23,567 nt of DNA from Ruminococcus sp. UBA3855 (GTDB lineage Bacteria > Bacillota > Clostridia > Oscillospirales > Ruminococcaceae). The notes beneath the pieces are model-generated. The model saw only the letters and a list, made by a program, of their open reading frames with translations, searched no databases and was not told the origin of the DNA. Where the stretch lies: positions 1-23,567 of the forward strand of contig DGHF01000072.1 of assembly GCA_002392545.1 (NCBI GenBank), read 5' to 3'. The stretch's first letter is position 1; every line of letters starts with the position of its first letter. The translations under genes were made by a program, and so were the position numbers. Shown here one piece after another: positions 14,613 through 23,348 of this stretch.

Positions 14613-15242
14613 TTATTCTTCTTCGTTTTCAAGCTGATAAAAATAATCCTCTATCGCATTCTTGATACTCTCAAAGGGATAGCCCAGCCTTGACATACCA
14701 GCAATAACTTTTTCTCTTGTGTGGTAGTCGTCAGGGTCGGTCAGGATTCTGCCGTATTTTTTGGCGAGGACTTCAGAAATATAATCTTCTGCGGAGTCCT
14801 CAAAATTGGAAAGGGTCTGTTCTACAAGACGTTTGTCAAGTCCCTTTCTCAGCATCTCCTGACGGACACGGAAAATCCCGTAATGTTTCCCCTGAATGAG
14901 ATATTCTGCCAATCGTTCCGCATAGCGTTTATCATTGACTGCACCGCATTGCACAAGCTGTTCCATGACCTTTTTACAAAGTTCCCTGTCGTCATAAGTC
15001 TGCATGAGTTTCCGGTACATGAGCGCATAAGAATATTCCCTTGCATCCAATAAATAACAAGCTCTCCTGTAAGCCCTGCGGAATCGGGATTTATTGTGCA
15101 GTTCCTCAAGAATTTCCTGCTCTATATCACTGCCGGAATCAATATGATAAGTCCGCACGAATTCGCCGTCCAGCTCGTAGACGGCGAATTCAGTTACTAT
15201 TTCATAGAATGTTTTCTTCCGGTTGACTTCCAGTATTTTCAT
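14613..15242 (-). CDS. recX: Regulatory protein RecX
   Basis: A 209-aa RecX, an inhibitor or modulator of RecA filaments. Recognisable parts are ACYLLDAREYSYALMYRKL, VMEQLVQCGAVNDKRYAERLAEYLI and the helical repeats VRQEMLRKGLDKRLVEQTL and VIAGMSRLGYPFESIKNAI. The start ATG at 15242 shares one base with the recA stop (TAATG), so the two are translationally coupled. The N-terminal 50 residues form a small beta-rich extension, common in Clostridia RecX. Confidence 0.95.
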   Translation of the reverse strand: MKILEVNRKKTFYEIVTEFAVYELDGEFVRTYHIDSGSDIEQEILEELHNKSRFRRAYRRACYLLDAREYSYALMYRKLMQTYDDRELCKKVMEQLVQCGAVNDKRYAERLAEYLIQGKHYGIFRVRQEMLRKGLDKRLVEQTLSNFEDSAEDYISEVLAKKYGRILTDPDDYHTREKVIAGMSRLGYPFESIKNAIEDYFYQLENEEE

Positions 15243-16450
15243 TATTCAGTCGGGTCGAATTCCTCGAAATCGTCGTCTCCACTGATGTCAACGCTTGCTG
15301 TAGCATCATCAGTATCAACAGTTGTTTCTTCTGCTTCATTCTCTGCGGAGTCAAGAGCGTTCTCTGCTTCTTCCTCAGCTTCTTCGGAAATGTCGGGAGT
15401 TGCAGTCAAATCAATTTCATTCATATGCTCCAAAATTTTGGCTTCAATCTCCTTGCGGAAAGCTTCATCTTCGAGGAGCATCTTTTTCACGTTGTCACGC
15501 CCCTGACCAAGTTTCTGACCGTTATAGCTGAACCATGAACCAGCTTTCTTGATGATGTCCAATTCAACTGCCAAATCCATGATTTCGCCGTCACGGGAAA
15601 TGCCATGACCATAAATATTATCAAATTCGCATTCACGGAATGGAGGGGCAACCTTATTCTTGACCACTTTCACTTTCATACGGTTTCCAATCGGAATGCC
15701 GTTTTCCTTGAGGATTTCACCTTTGCGCACGTCCATTCTGACAGTGGCATAAAATTTCAGGGCACGTCCCCCAGGGGTGGTTTCAGGGTTGCCGTACATG
15801 ACACCGATTTTTTCACGAATCTGATTGATGAAAATGGCAACACAATTCGTTTTTGCAACGACGGAAGTTAATTTTCTCATTGCCTGTGACATCAGTCGGG
15901 CAAGCTGTCCGACGTGATTGTCACCCATTTCGCCGTCAATTTCCGCCTGTGTTGTCATGGCTGCCACGGAGTCCACAACAAGCACGTCAATCGCTCCTGA
16001 ACGTACCAGCCGTTCTGCAATCTCCAGAGCCTGTTCACCGCTGTCAGGCTGTGCGACCAGCAAATTATCAATGTCAACACCTAAAGCCTTTGCATATTTC
16101 GGGTCAAGTGCGTGCTCTACGTCAATGAATGCCGCTTCACCGCCCTGCTTCTGTGCCTCTGCCACAATATGCAGTGCAACCGTTGTCTTACCAGAGCTTT
16201 CAGGACCATACAGCTCAATGATTCTTCCTCTCGGAACACCACCAACACCAAGAGCCATATCCAGTGTCATAGAACCTGTCGGAATTACGTCAACATCCAT
16301 TTTCTTGCGCTGACCCAAACGCATGACAGCCCCTGCCCCGTAGTTCTTTTCAATCATCTTCAGAGCCTGTTCGAGAGCCTTCTTCTTCTCGTCCTTGGTT
16401 GCTGGAGCTTGGAAAATAATACCCTTCTTGTCAGTTTTTGCCTTTGCCAT
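15242..16450 (-). CDS. recA: Recombinase RecA with a long acidic C-terminal tail
   Basis: A 402-aa RecA. Walker A GPESSGKTT is at residues 82-90. The core is intact, including VVDSVAAMTTQAEIDGEMGD and the FINQIREKIGVMYGNPETTPGG loop-2 region. After the core, about 50 residues form an acidic tail rich in Glu, Asp and Ala ending DDDFEEFDPTE, longer than in Bacillus RecA (about 348 aa). The start is ATG at 16450 with AGGAGGT upstream. The in-frame ATG at 16498 lies inside the upstream gene and lacks a binding site. I see no LexA-type GAAC-N4-GTTC box in the 37-nt gap or the upstream DUF4230 gene. Confidence 0.99.
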   Translation of the reverse strand: MAKAKTDKKGIIFQAPATKDEKKKALEQALKMIEKNYGAGAVMRLGQRKKMDVDVIPTGSMTLDMALGVGGVPRGRIIELYGPESSGKTTVALHIVAEAQKQGGEAAFIDVEHALDPKYAKALGVDIDNLLVAQPDSGEQALEIAERLVRSGAIDVLVVDSVAAMTTQAEIDGEMGDNHVGQLARLMSQAMRKLTSVVAKTNCVAIFINQIREKIGVMYGNPETTPGGRALKFYATVRMDVRKGEILKENGIPIGNRMKVKVVKNKVAPPFRECEFDNIYGHGISRDGEIMDLAVELDIIKKAGSWFSYNGQKLGQGRDNVKKMLLEDEAFRKEIEAKILEHMNEIDLTATPDISEEAEEEAENALDSAENEAEETTVDTDDATASVDISGDDDFEEFDPTE

Positions 16451-16487
16451 AAATAAAATACCTCCTATTATTAACAGCCTGAAAAAG

Positions 16488-17225
16488 TCAGACTTCAAAC
16501 TTTACATAATAATCTCTGGTGCGTTCCGAAGTAGATAAAAGCTGTTCAATTATCTGCTGTGCGTGTTCCTTGACGGACGAAAGAAAAGCAGTATCATTGG
16601 AGTATTGTTCCCATTTCTTTTCTTGGAGTTCGTCAACGATTTTCGCATAGTCCTCAATGCCTGTTGTGGCAAGTCCGGATTTTTTCAGCTCATACACCTT
16701 GAAACTGGATGTATCCACAGTACTGGAAAGGATTCCAACATCCGGCAGTACAATTGTAATTGTCATGGTATCAGGATTCACTTCACAAACCATTTCAGAA
16801 AGTGCAATACCAGCTTTGACAGAACCGCTATAGGCGAGAATTGCCCTGTCCTTGTAAACCTCAATATTAAAAATTTTTGCAGCGTTCTCATATTCTTCAA
16901 TATCGCTGAAAGGATAATCCATCATCATCAGTTTTTCAGAGGGTATCAGCAATTGAAGAACTTCATTTTCTGTCAAAGGCGGTTCTGTCGGGGGTTCTGT
17001 AGGCGGTTCGGTGGTAGGTTCTTCGGTAGTTTCCTCTGTTGTGGGTTCTTCCGTGGTTGGTTCGGTGGTGGATTCCGTCGCAGATTCAAGCATATTCTGT
17101 TCATTCCGGCGCATGGATGATGCACCGCCCACCACTATCACAATCAGACAGAGGACAATTCCCAGAATAACCCCTACAATTCCAGTAATGATAACTTCTT
17201 TATTCTGCAATAATTTTTCTTTCAT
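16488..17225 (-). CDS. Membrane-anchored DUF4230 family protein
   Basis: A 245-aa protein. One transmembrane segment spans about residues 12-33 (IITGIVGVILGIVLCLIVIVVGG). A Thr/Glu/Pro-rich linker follows at about 50-85, then an extracytoplasmic domain. The SGSVKAGIALSEM and MTITIVLPDVGILSSTVD segments are the DUF4230 hallmarks by recollection; the function is unknown. The ribosome binding site GGGAGGTG gives the ATG at 17225. It lies 21 nt after prmC and 37 nt before recA. Confidence 0.88.
   Translation of the reverse strand: MKEKLLQNKEVIITGIVGVILGIVLCLIVIVVGGASSMRRNEQNMLESATESTTEPTTEEPTTEETTEEPTTEPPTEPPTEPPLTENEVLQLLIPSEKLMMMDYPFSDIEEYENAAKIFNIEVYKDRAILAYSGSVKAGIALSEMVCEVNPDTMTITIVLPDVGILSSTVDTSSFKVYELKKSGLATTGIEDYAKIVDELQEKKWEQYSNDTAFLSSVKEHAQQIIEQLLSTSERTRDYYVKFEV
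16971..17078 (-). repeat. Thr/Glu/Pro low-complexity linker in the DUF4230 gene
   Basis: Codons for residues 50-85 of the DUF4230 protein repeat TTE, PTTEE and EPPT units. This is a flexible extracytoplasmic spacer between the membrane anchor and the folded domain. Confidence 0.8.
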
Positions 17226-17246
17226 GTTCGCACCTCCCTGATGTGG

Positions 17247-18104
17247 TCAGTGTTCGGATGATTTTTTCCCCATGATAACCCTGTCATTTCCTGCAAGGTC
17301 TCTGACAGTCTGAACGTTCTGAAATGCATGACTTTTCATAATTTCCGTGACGGAATGCGCCTGTGTTTCGCCGATTTCATACGCAAGCAGACCACCCGAT
17401 TTTAATATATTTTTCCACAAATTGGTGATTCCATGGTAAAACCGCAAGCCGTCTTTTCCGCCTGCAAGAGCCGAAGCCGGTTCATGTCTGACTTCCGTCT
17501 GCAATTCTGCCATATCATCATAATCAAGATACGGCGGATTACTTACAATCACATCAGCCGGATTTTCCAAAAAGCTGGATAATGTCGCCTTGTCAAGCAC
17601 ATCTGCATGAATCAAATCAATGTCAAGATGGTGATATTCTGCATTTTTCTTTGCATAATCCAACGCATATTGACTGAAATCAACAGCAGTAACTTTCACA
17701 TTCGGAAGATGCTGTTTCAATGCAAGGGCAATACATCCGCTTCCGGTGCACAGGTCGATAATGTGGGAAATTTCTCGATTTTTGCACCATGTCAGAACGC
17801 TGTCAACCAATGTTTCTGTATCTGGTCGGGGAATCAATACCCCCTTACCCACAAACAAACGCATTCCATAAAATTCCCATTCTCCTAAGATATATTGCAA
17901 TGGCTCATGAAATGCACGTCTTTGGGTCATGTTGCGGATGGGGTTTTCATCTTCGGACGAAATCCCTGAAATGAACAGCATTTCCAATGATTTCCCTGTT
18001 ACCTGTTCCATGATACATCTTGCATCAAAATCAGCATCCGGAATATGACGACTTTCCAGAAAAGCAGTTAATTCGTTGTAAAGCTGTCTTGCATCAATTA
18101 CCAC
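17247..18104 (-). CDS. prmC: Release factor glutamine N5-methyltransferase
   Basis: A 285-aa class I methyltransferase that methylates the GGQ glutamine of RF1 and RF2; RF2 (prfB) is in this window. SAM-binding motif I DLCTGSGCIAL is at 117-127, and the substrate-binding NPPY at 189-192. The helical N-terminal domain contains the family-typical RRAFHEPLQYILGEWEFYG and LIPRPDTETLV. The start is GTG at 18104, with GGAGG about 7 nt upstream. It overlaps the DUF1385 stop by 7 nt. The DUF1385-prmC order is common in Clostridia. Confidence 0.96.
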   Translation of the reverse strand: MVIDARQLYNELTAFLESRHIPDADFDARCIMEQVTGKSLEMLFISGISSEDENPIRNMTQRRAFHEPLQYILGEWEFYGMRLFVGKGVLIPRPDTETLVDSVLTWCKNREISHIIDLCTGSGCIALALKQHLPNVKVTAVDFSQYALDYAKKNAEYHHLDIDLIHADVLDKATLSSFLENPADVIVSNPPYLDYDDMAELQTEVRHEPASALAGGKDGLRFYHGITNLWKNILKSGGLLAYEIGETQAHSVTEIMKSHAFQNVQTVRDLAGNDRVIMGKKSSEH

Positions 18105-19069
18105 TTGTCATCCTCCAGATTTTCCGGAATGCAGGGCTTCAATGCTTCAATAGCACATTCAATCTGTGATGCATCCGGTTCTTTGGTGGTGATTCTCTGC
18201 AACTGTAAACCGGGCCAAGAAATGATTTTAGAAATCACGCTGTTACTCCGTCCGGCGAATTGAATCGCTTCAAACGATACTCCGACTGTAATCGGCAATA
18301 ATGCAAAACTGCATAAGAACCTCTGCCACGGAATTGTGAACGGTACAAGACACATTGCCAAAATGCTGATGAACAATGTCAGGAATATGAAGCTTGTTCC
18401 GCACCTCGGATGCAGACGGACTTGTTTCTTGACGTTCTCGACAGTCAAAGGCAGTCCGGCTTCAAAACAAGCAATTGTCTTGTGTTCTGCGCCGTGGTAT
18501 TGATAAGTACGACGAATATCTTTCATTGTTCCGGTAATCGCCATATAGGCAATGAATACAATAATTTTGATAACACCTTCCGAAAAAGACTGTATGATTC
18601 TGTTAGCGGTCAAAGGCTTAATCAAGCCAACTATCCATTTTGGCAGAAACAGAAACATTCCCAGCGCAAACACCATGCTGATGACCATAAACACAATCAT
18701 AATTGCTTCCACAGTCTTTTCTGTGAAATGTTCATCAAGCCATTTTTCAAGGGCGGAGGGATTTTCTTCCTCTTCCTCAATTTCCTCCTCTGTCATCTGC
18801 TTTTCGGCGGATTTCATCAGACAGCGATAACCGTCAATCATGGAAAAGATAAAGCTGTATACACCACGCACCAGCGGTACTTTCCGATACCATGGACGTT
18901 TTGCATTCAAATCCCATGTTTCAACATCAATTGTTCCGTCCGGCAGTCGGCATGCCATTGCCCCTTTGAATGCGCCTTTCATCATGACACCTTCAATTAA
19001 AGCCTGTCCGCCAATCTTGCTTTTATGCGGATTCAAAGGGCAAACTTCGCCCTGTTGTTTTTCGTCCAT
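18098..19069 (-). CDS. DUF1385 family membrane protein (YqhQ-like)
   Basis: A 323-aa protein with the DUF1385 hallmarks: IGGQALIEGVMMKG at residues 19-32, VPLVRGVYSF, YHGAEHKTIACFEAG and VRLHPRCGTSF. About four hydrophobic segments lie in the middle and C-terminal parts. A charged stretch with Glu runs (EEEIEEEEEN-like) lies near residues 93-103. The function is not established; the family is widespread in Firmicutes and often sits near prmC/prfA. The start ATG at 19069 has AAAGGAGGAG upstream, and the histidine kinase ends 10 nt before. Confidence 0.93.
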   Translation of the reverse strand: MDEKQQGEVCPLNPHKSKIGGQALIEGVMMKGAFKGAMACRLPDGTIDVETWDLNAKRPWYRKVPLVRGVYSFIFSMIDGYRCLMKSAEKQMTEEEIEEEEENPSALEKWLDEHFTEKTVEAIMIVFMVISMVFALGMFLFLPKWIVGLIKPLTANRIIQSFSEGVIKIIVFIAYMAITGTMKDIRRTYQYHGAEHKTIACFEAGLPLTVENVKKQVRLHPRCGTSFIFLTLFISILAMCLVPFTIPWQRFLCSFALLPITVGVSFEAIQFAGRSNSVISKIISWPGLQLQRITTKEPDASQIECAIEALKPCIPENLEDDKW

Positions 19070-19079
19070 TGCTCCTCCT

Positions 19080-20528
19080 TTATGTGTTCGATTGCTCTTC
19101 GGGCGGGAGTGTGATGGTTACTGTTGTACCGACTCCCTCCGTACTGGAAATATCAAGCCTGCCACCATGCGCCGATATAATTTCATCAGCCACCGCAAGC
19201 CCAATGCCTGAACCACGTCTTGTATGGTTCGGCTTGTAGAATTTTGTCTTAATCTTGGGAAGGTCGGAAGCCTTAATTCCACAGCCGGAATCTGAGACCC
19301 TGACCACAACATTTCCTTTTTCCTCTGTTGCCTCAATGTGGACGTGTCCGCCGGTATCAGAATATTTAATTGCATTGTCAATGATATTGATAAACACCTG
19401 CCGGATTCTGTTTTTGTCGCCGAATACAAACGGCAACATTTCAGGCTCATCATAGGAAATACTGATATTTTCACGGGCTGCCTTATCCATATAAATCAGA
19501 ACCGCATCCCCTAACTCTGCCAGAATATCCATCGTGGATTTTTGCAGGGTGAAATGTCCGCTCTGCATTCTGGAAAAGTCAAGCAGTTCCTCTACCATCT
19601 GAGAAAGTCGCTCTGTTTCGCTGATAATGACATTCATACCTTTTCGGATGGTAGCAGGGTCTGTTTCAGTGTAAATGGTTTCCGCCCAGCCCTTGATAGC
19701 AGTGAGGGGTGTTCTCAGTTCGTGTGAAACGGAAGAAATAAATTCATTCTTCATGTTTTCCGCATTGGAAAGCTCATCCGCCATATGGTTGATAGCTGTG
19801 CAGAGGTCGCCGATTTCGTCATTTCCATCATAGCCGATTCTTGTAGAAAAATCGCCCTTTGCGAATTTTCCGGCGGTATTGCTTACTTGTGAAATGGGCT
19901 TGATGATGCTCCCCACAAAGTAAATACCAGTAATCACCAGCAATAACAGAATTGCCACACATATCGCCGTTGCAATAATCATGACGGTGGTAATACTGCT
20001 GTCAACTTTCGTCAAGGACGTGACAACACGCACTGCGCTGTATTCCGTTGAAAATGAAGAAATATCCATGCAGACCGCCATTATTTTTTCATCATTTTCA
20101 GCCTTGCCAATCCAATAGCCGTCACCGCCCTGTAAAATGCTTTCATAGTCTGGTAAAGACGTATCAACCGACGGTGAAAACCCCGAAGACGTCAAAACTA
20201 CTCGCCCCTTAACATTGACCGCCATCAGTTCCATTTTGTCTTTGGCGGAAAAGCTCTCAAATGTGGAACGCATTTCAGGGGAGAGGTTCGTTTCCGTGTC
20301 CTGTGCATAGCGTGAAAGAATATTGACAATGGAGGTCAATTCTGCGGTGAGTTTCTGCCTTGCACTTGCATAGTAAAACGTCTGAATTGCATAGACAAAC
20401 GTCAACAGCATGACAATGATAATCAGAATTAACACACCCAAATTGTTGACAATCCATCTCCGGAGCAGTGTCTGCTTTTTTCCGGAATCACGGTTATTTT
20501 CAGCCCTTGTCATTCCATTTATAGCCAT
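19080..20528 (-). CDS. Sensor histidine kinase, HAMP-HisKA-HATPase
   Basis: A 482-aa transmembrane kinase. Two membrane segments (about 28-50 and 181-206) flank an extracytoplasmic sensor of about 130 residues. HAMP covers about 207-258. The phosphorylated His269 is in SHELRTP, and the ATPase domain shows the N box (INIIDNAIKYS), G1 (DSGCGI) and G2 (GSGIGLA). It is PhoR/ResE-like; the signal is unknown. The start is uncertain. ATG at 20528 and ATG at 20513 both lie inside the response regulator gene, and neither has a strong binding site, so coupling by overlap is likely. It is the cognate partner of the adjacent regulator. Confidence 0.94.
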   Translation of the reverse strand: MAINGMTRAENNRDSGKKQTLLRRWIVNNLGVLILIIIVMLLTFVYAIQTFYYASARQKLTAELTSIVNILSRYAQDTETNLSPEMRSTFESFSAKDKMELMAVNVKGRVVLTSSGFSPSVDTSLPDYESILQGGDGYWIGKAENDEKIMAVCMDISSFSTEYSAVRVVTSLTKVDSSITTVMIIATAICVAILLLLVITGIYFVGSIIKPISQVSNTAGKFAKGDFSTRIGYDGNDEIGDLCTAINHMADELSNAENMKNEFISSVSHELRTPLTAIKGWAETIYTETDPATIRKGMNVIISETERLSQMVEELLDFSRMQSGHFTLQKSTMDILAELGDAVLIYMDKAARENISISYDEPEMLPFVFGDKNRIRQVFINIIDNAIKYSDTGGHVHIEATEEKGNVVVRVSDSGCGIKASDLPKIKTKFYKPNHTRRGSGIGLAVADEIISAHGGRLDISSTEGVGTTVTITLPPEEQSNT

Positions 20529-21201
20529 AGCCCCAAATCGTTACAATATATTGAGGGTTAGAGGGCTTATCCTCGATTTTCAGGCGGATACGGCGAATAT
20601 TGACATCCACGATTTTATAGTCACCATAATAATTTTCGCCCCAGATATGATTGAGAATGCTTGCACGGTCAAGGGCAGTATTCTTGTTATTCATGAAATA
20701 TTCCAGAATCTGGTATTCTACCTGTGTGAGGTCAATAGGAATGCCGTTTTTGGAAACAGTCCGGCTTTTGAGGTTGAGAGTAAAAGGACCAGACTCAATG
20801 ACAGGGCTTGAATCGTCATGAATGAAACTCATGCAGACACGGCGGTAAATGGCATCCACACGGGCGGTTAATTCGGAAAGGGAAAAGGGTTTTGTGATAT
20901 AGTCATCTGCGCCAATCATCAGACCGCTGACTTTGTCCATTTCCTGTGTTCTTGCGGTGAGCATGATAATTCCGAGGGTAGAGCTTTTTTCTCTGAGCTT
21001 TTTGCAGACGGTGAAGCCGTCAATTCCGGGCATCATGATGTCAAGCAGGACAATATCAAAATTGCCGTTTTCGTCTTCAAATTTTTGAAGGGCAGCTTCT
21101 CCGCAGTTCACGTCAACAACATCATAGCCGACACGTTTCAGGTTGATAACGACACAATCACGAATTACATCTTCATCTTCACAAACAAGAATTCTTTTCA
21201 T
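20500..21201 (-). CDS. Response regulator, OmpR/PhoB family
   Basis: A 233-aa regulator. The receiver domain (1-118) has acidic residues E8-D9, the phosphoacceptor Asp54 in VLLDIMMPG, the conserved Thr in LTAR, and Lys in ADDYITKPF. The winged-helix output domain (about 135-230) shows LTQVEYQILEYFM, a VDVNIRRIRLKIED recognition helix, and the ending TIWGYGYKW. The ribosome binding site AAGGAGG gives the ATG at 21201. It overlaps the kinase gene by 29 nt and follows the LRR gene by 21 nt. Confidence 0.97.
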   Translation of the reverse strand: MKRILVCEDEDVIRDCVVINLKRVGYDVVDVNCGEAALQKFEDENGNFDIVLLDIMMPGIDGFTVCKKLREKSSTLGIIMLTARTQEMDKVSGLMIGADDYITKPFSLSELTARVDAIYRRVCMSFIHDDSSPVIESGPFTLNLKSRTVSKNGIPIDLTQVEYQILEYFMNNKNTALDRASILNHIWGENYYGDYKIVDVNIRRIRLKIEDKPSNPQYIVTIWGYGYKWNDKG

Positions 21202-21222
21202 GTAACAGCCTCCTTTTCAGGT

Positions 21223-22002
21223 TTACAGCCGGAATAAATCTTCCGGCTCTCGATAGCCGATTTTTTCATTTTTGTAATTCATCAGAATAAGAGAAATTTC
21301 CGCTTTTCCTTTCTGGATGGCATATTCAATATACTTATCAATATTCCGCCTTGATACAAATTCCCCAGAGGTTACAATTTTCTCAATGGCTTCTGTTTCA
21401 TCCAAATCAATCAGCCCACGGAACACAGTCGGGAATTTTGACTTGATATAAGCCTTTGTTTGTTCGGGTGCAATTCCAACAAGGTACATTCTTCCGGCAG
21501 TGTGATATTTTGCGGGCAGATTCACTGAAATCGAAAAATCGCCTGTCTGAATGATTTCAAGCATTCGTTCTACTTTCAGCCAGCGATTATGAAAAATGTC
21601 CGGCTGAATTGTCACACCCATATAATGCAATACATGGAGCTTTTCACATCCACAAAATACATCTTTTCCAAAACTTGTCACACTATCCGGAATGGTTAAT
21701 TCTCTCAATGCCATACAGCTTGCAAATGCTTGTGAACCAATATATTTCAATTCATCTGGAAGATTAACCTCTTTCAGAGATATGCAATTCATAAATACAC
21801 GCTGGTATAAATTTTTCACATATGGAGGAAGATCAATGTGTTCCAAACTCCGGCAATCTGCAAAAGCATATGTTCCAATTCTTTTGACACTATCTGGTAT
21901 TGTGATTTCCTTCAATGCAGTGTATCTTCTGAATTGTTCTGGTGCAATATTGTTGACCCCTTCTTCAATAGTAACTTTTTCAATCTGGTTGACTGGTGGC
22001 AT
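21223..22002 (-). CDS. Non-secreted BspA-like leucine-rich repeat protein
   Basis: A 259-aa protein without signal peptide or membrane segment. About five LRR_5 repeats occupy residues 8-130 (pattern xIPDSVKxIGxxAFxxCxxL). The remainder is helical and ends with NIDKYIEYAIQKGKAEISLILMNYKNEK. This C-terminal pattern (helix pair plus LxxYKN) recurs in short cytosolic LRR_5 proteins of gut Clostridia, from memory. It has no known function; protein-protein binding is the natural guess. ATG at 22002 has AAGGAG upstream. It follows the lipoprotein gene by 14 nt and precedes the response regulator by 21 nt. Confidence 0.9.
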   Translation of the reverse strand: MPPVNQIEKVTIEEGVNNIAPEQFRRYTALKEITIPDSVKRIGTYAFADCRSLEHIDLPPYVKNLYQRVFMNCISLKEVNLPDELKYIGSQAFASCMALRELTIPDSVTSFGKDVFCGCEKLHVLHYMGVTIQPDIFHNRWLKVERMLEIIQTGDFSISVNLPAKYHTAGRMYLVGIAPEQTKAYIKSKFPTVFRGLIDLDETEAIEKIVTSGEFVSRRNIDKYIEYAIQKGKAEISLILMNYKNEKIGYREPEDLFRL

Positions 22003-22016
22003 TTTAAATCACTCCT

Positions 22017-23348
22017 TCAATCTAAAAAGCGGAAACAAGGGATAATATTTCCGATATTTTGTGAAAGTTCCTGACCGGTTTCCGATTTTACCAAATAACT
22101 TGCTGTGCCTTTGGTGCGTATCAGATGATATCCAGCAGAGAGGTGTTCGTTCAAATCGGCTTCATCGTAGGCAATATATACCCGAAGCAATACCTGCATC
22201 TGGTCTTCCCATGCACCGTCATAAGCGACAAACCGCAGTTCTCCGGCGGTGGTATCATTGACAACCGTCACATGATTTTCCCATTCTTCCGGAAGAATGA
22301 ATACATAGCCATTATTAGCACTGTAATAGCTGTAATGTTCGGTACAGAATCGGGGTTCACGGAGCATCAGCCATCTGGTCTGGCGGATTTGTTCGGATTC
22401 GTCCGAATTTTCATAGCCTAGAAAGACATTTTGCACGGGGACTTCCGGTATTTTATCGCCGTCAATATCCATGCAGACAAGACCAGCTCTCCGCACGGTA
22501 TCACTTGCCACATGACTGCAACGCTCCAGCATATTAGAAAGTTGAGTATCCTCCATGCAGAGAATTTCTGTTTGCAGGCTTGCTGTGCCGGTTGCAGCAT
22601 CGACATACAATGCAACTTTTCCGTCAGGGAGTGTGCCATAAATCAATTGGTTATAGTCCGTGTAACTGTCACGGAAATTATATTTAAATTCGTGATAGCG
22701 ACCATCTTCAGCAAGGCGGTACACCGCCGCATATGCCGGAGATTCCGCAGAAGTGCCAGCCCCCAGTAAAATCAAATCGGGGTTATTTTCGCCGCTTCCG
22801 GTGTCCGCCACGTCAAACAAAGCATAGCTGTGTGAAAAAGTCTGGTCAAGATAGCCGTCACTGTAAGAATACACAGAAATATATTTTTCTGACTGATTCG
22901 CCGTGGAATAGCCAACAATCACATTCATTCTGTCATTTCCGCCCAACGGTGACAAAACAACTTTTTCAATTTCTGAACCTTCCGCATTTCTGTCACAGAT
23001 GGAACGCCATTCCCCATCAATGCAGTCAAGTACATTGATTCTCAATCCGGCATCTTGTGAGGGCAAACCGCTTTTTTCATAGAATACAATTGCTTCGTCT
23101 CCGGAATCGCCGTCAATATCCGCCACGATAAAAGCAGAAAGATAATTTCCACGTTTCGGATATTTGAGCTGAATTTCTGAACCGGTTGTATCTTTCAAAG
23201 CCTGATATATCTGCTCTTGCTGTGCGCTGAGTTTGGGAGGGGTCAGGAGTGTGTCAAGGTTGACTTCTACTGAACACCCTGACAGCATCAGGGGAAGAGC
23301 CATCACAAGACTGCAAAGCCGTTTACTTGCGTTCGCTAATCGGAACAT
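22017..23348 (-). CDS. FG-GAP/VCBS-like repeat lipoprotein
   Basis: A 443-aa exported lipoprotein. Residues 9-24 form a lipoprotein signal (KR, hydrophobic core, lipobox LSGC) with Cys25 as the acylation site. The mature part has repeated beta-rich segments with calcium-loop-like motifs: VADIDGDSGDEAIVFYE (about 74-90), LFDVADTGSGENNPDLILLG and CMDIDGDKIPEVPVQ. This suggests an FG-GAP/VCBS-type beta-propeller. The role is unknown; a ligand-binding or envelope-monitoring role is possible. ATG at 23348 overlaps the citrate synthase gene by 26 nt. It has only a weak binding site, and a downstream start would lose the basic n-region. Confidence 0.85.
   Translation of the reverse strand: MFRLANASKRLCSLVMALPLMLSGCSVEVNLDTLLTPPKLSAQQEQIYQALKDTTGSEIQLKYPKRGNYLSAFIVADIDGDSGDEAIVFYEKSGLPSQDAGLRINVLDCIDGEWRSICDRNAEGSEIEKVVLSPLGGNDRMNVIVGYSTANQSEKYISVYSYSDGYLDQTFSHSYALFDVADTGSGENNPDLILLGAGTSAESPAYAAVYRLAEDGRYHEFKYNFRDSYTDYNQLIYGTLPDGKVALYVDAATGTASLQTEILCMEDTQLSNMLERCSHVASDTVRRAGLVCMDIDGDKIPEVPVQNVFLGYENSDESEQIRQTRWLMLREPRFCTEHYSYYSANNGYVFILPEEWENHVTVVNDTTAGELRFVAYDGAWEDQMQVLLRVYIAYDEADLNEHLSAGYHLIRTKGTASYLVKSETGQELSQNIGNIIPCFRFLD

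Noticed and set aside
18410..19000. 196-aa plus-strand frame opposite DUF1385
   Set aside because: Antisense to a recognised family and without a plausible ribosome binding site.
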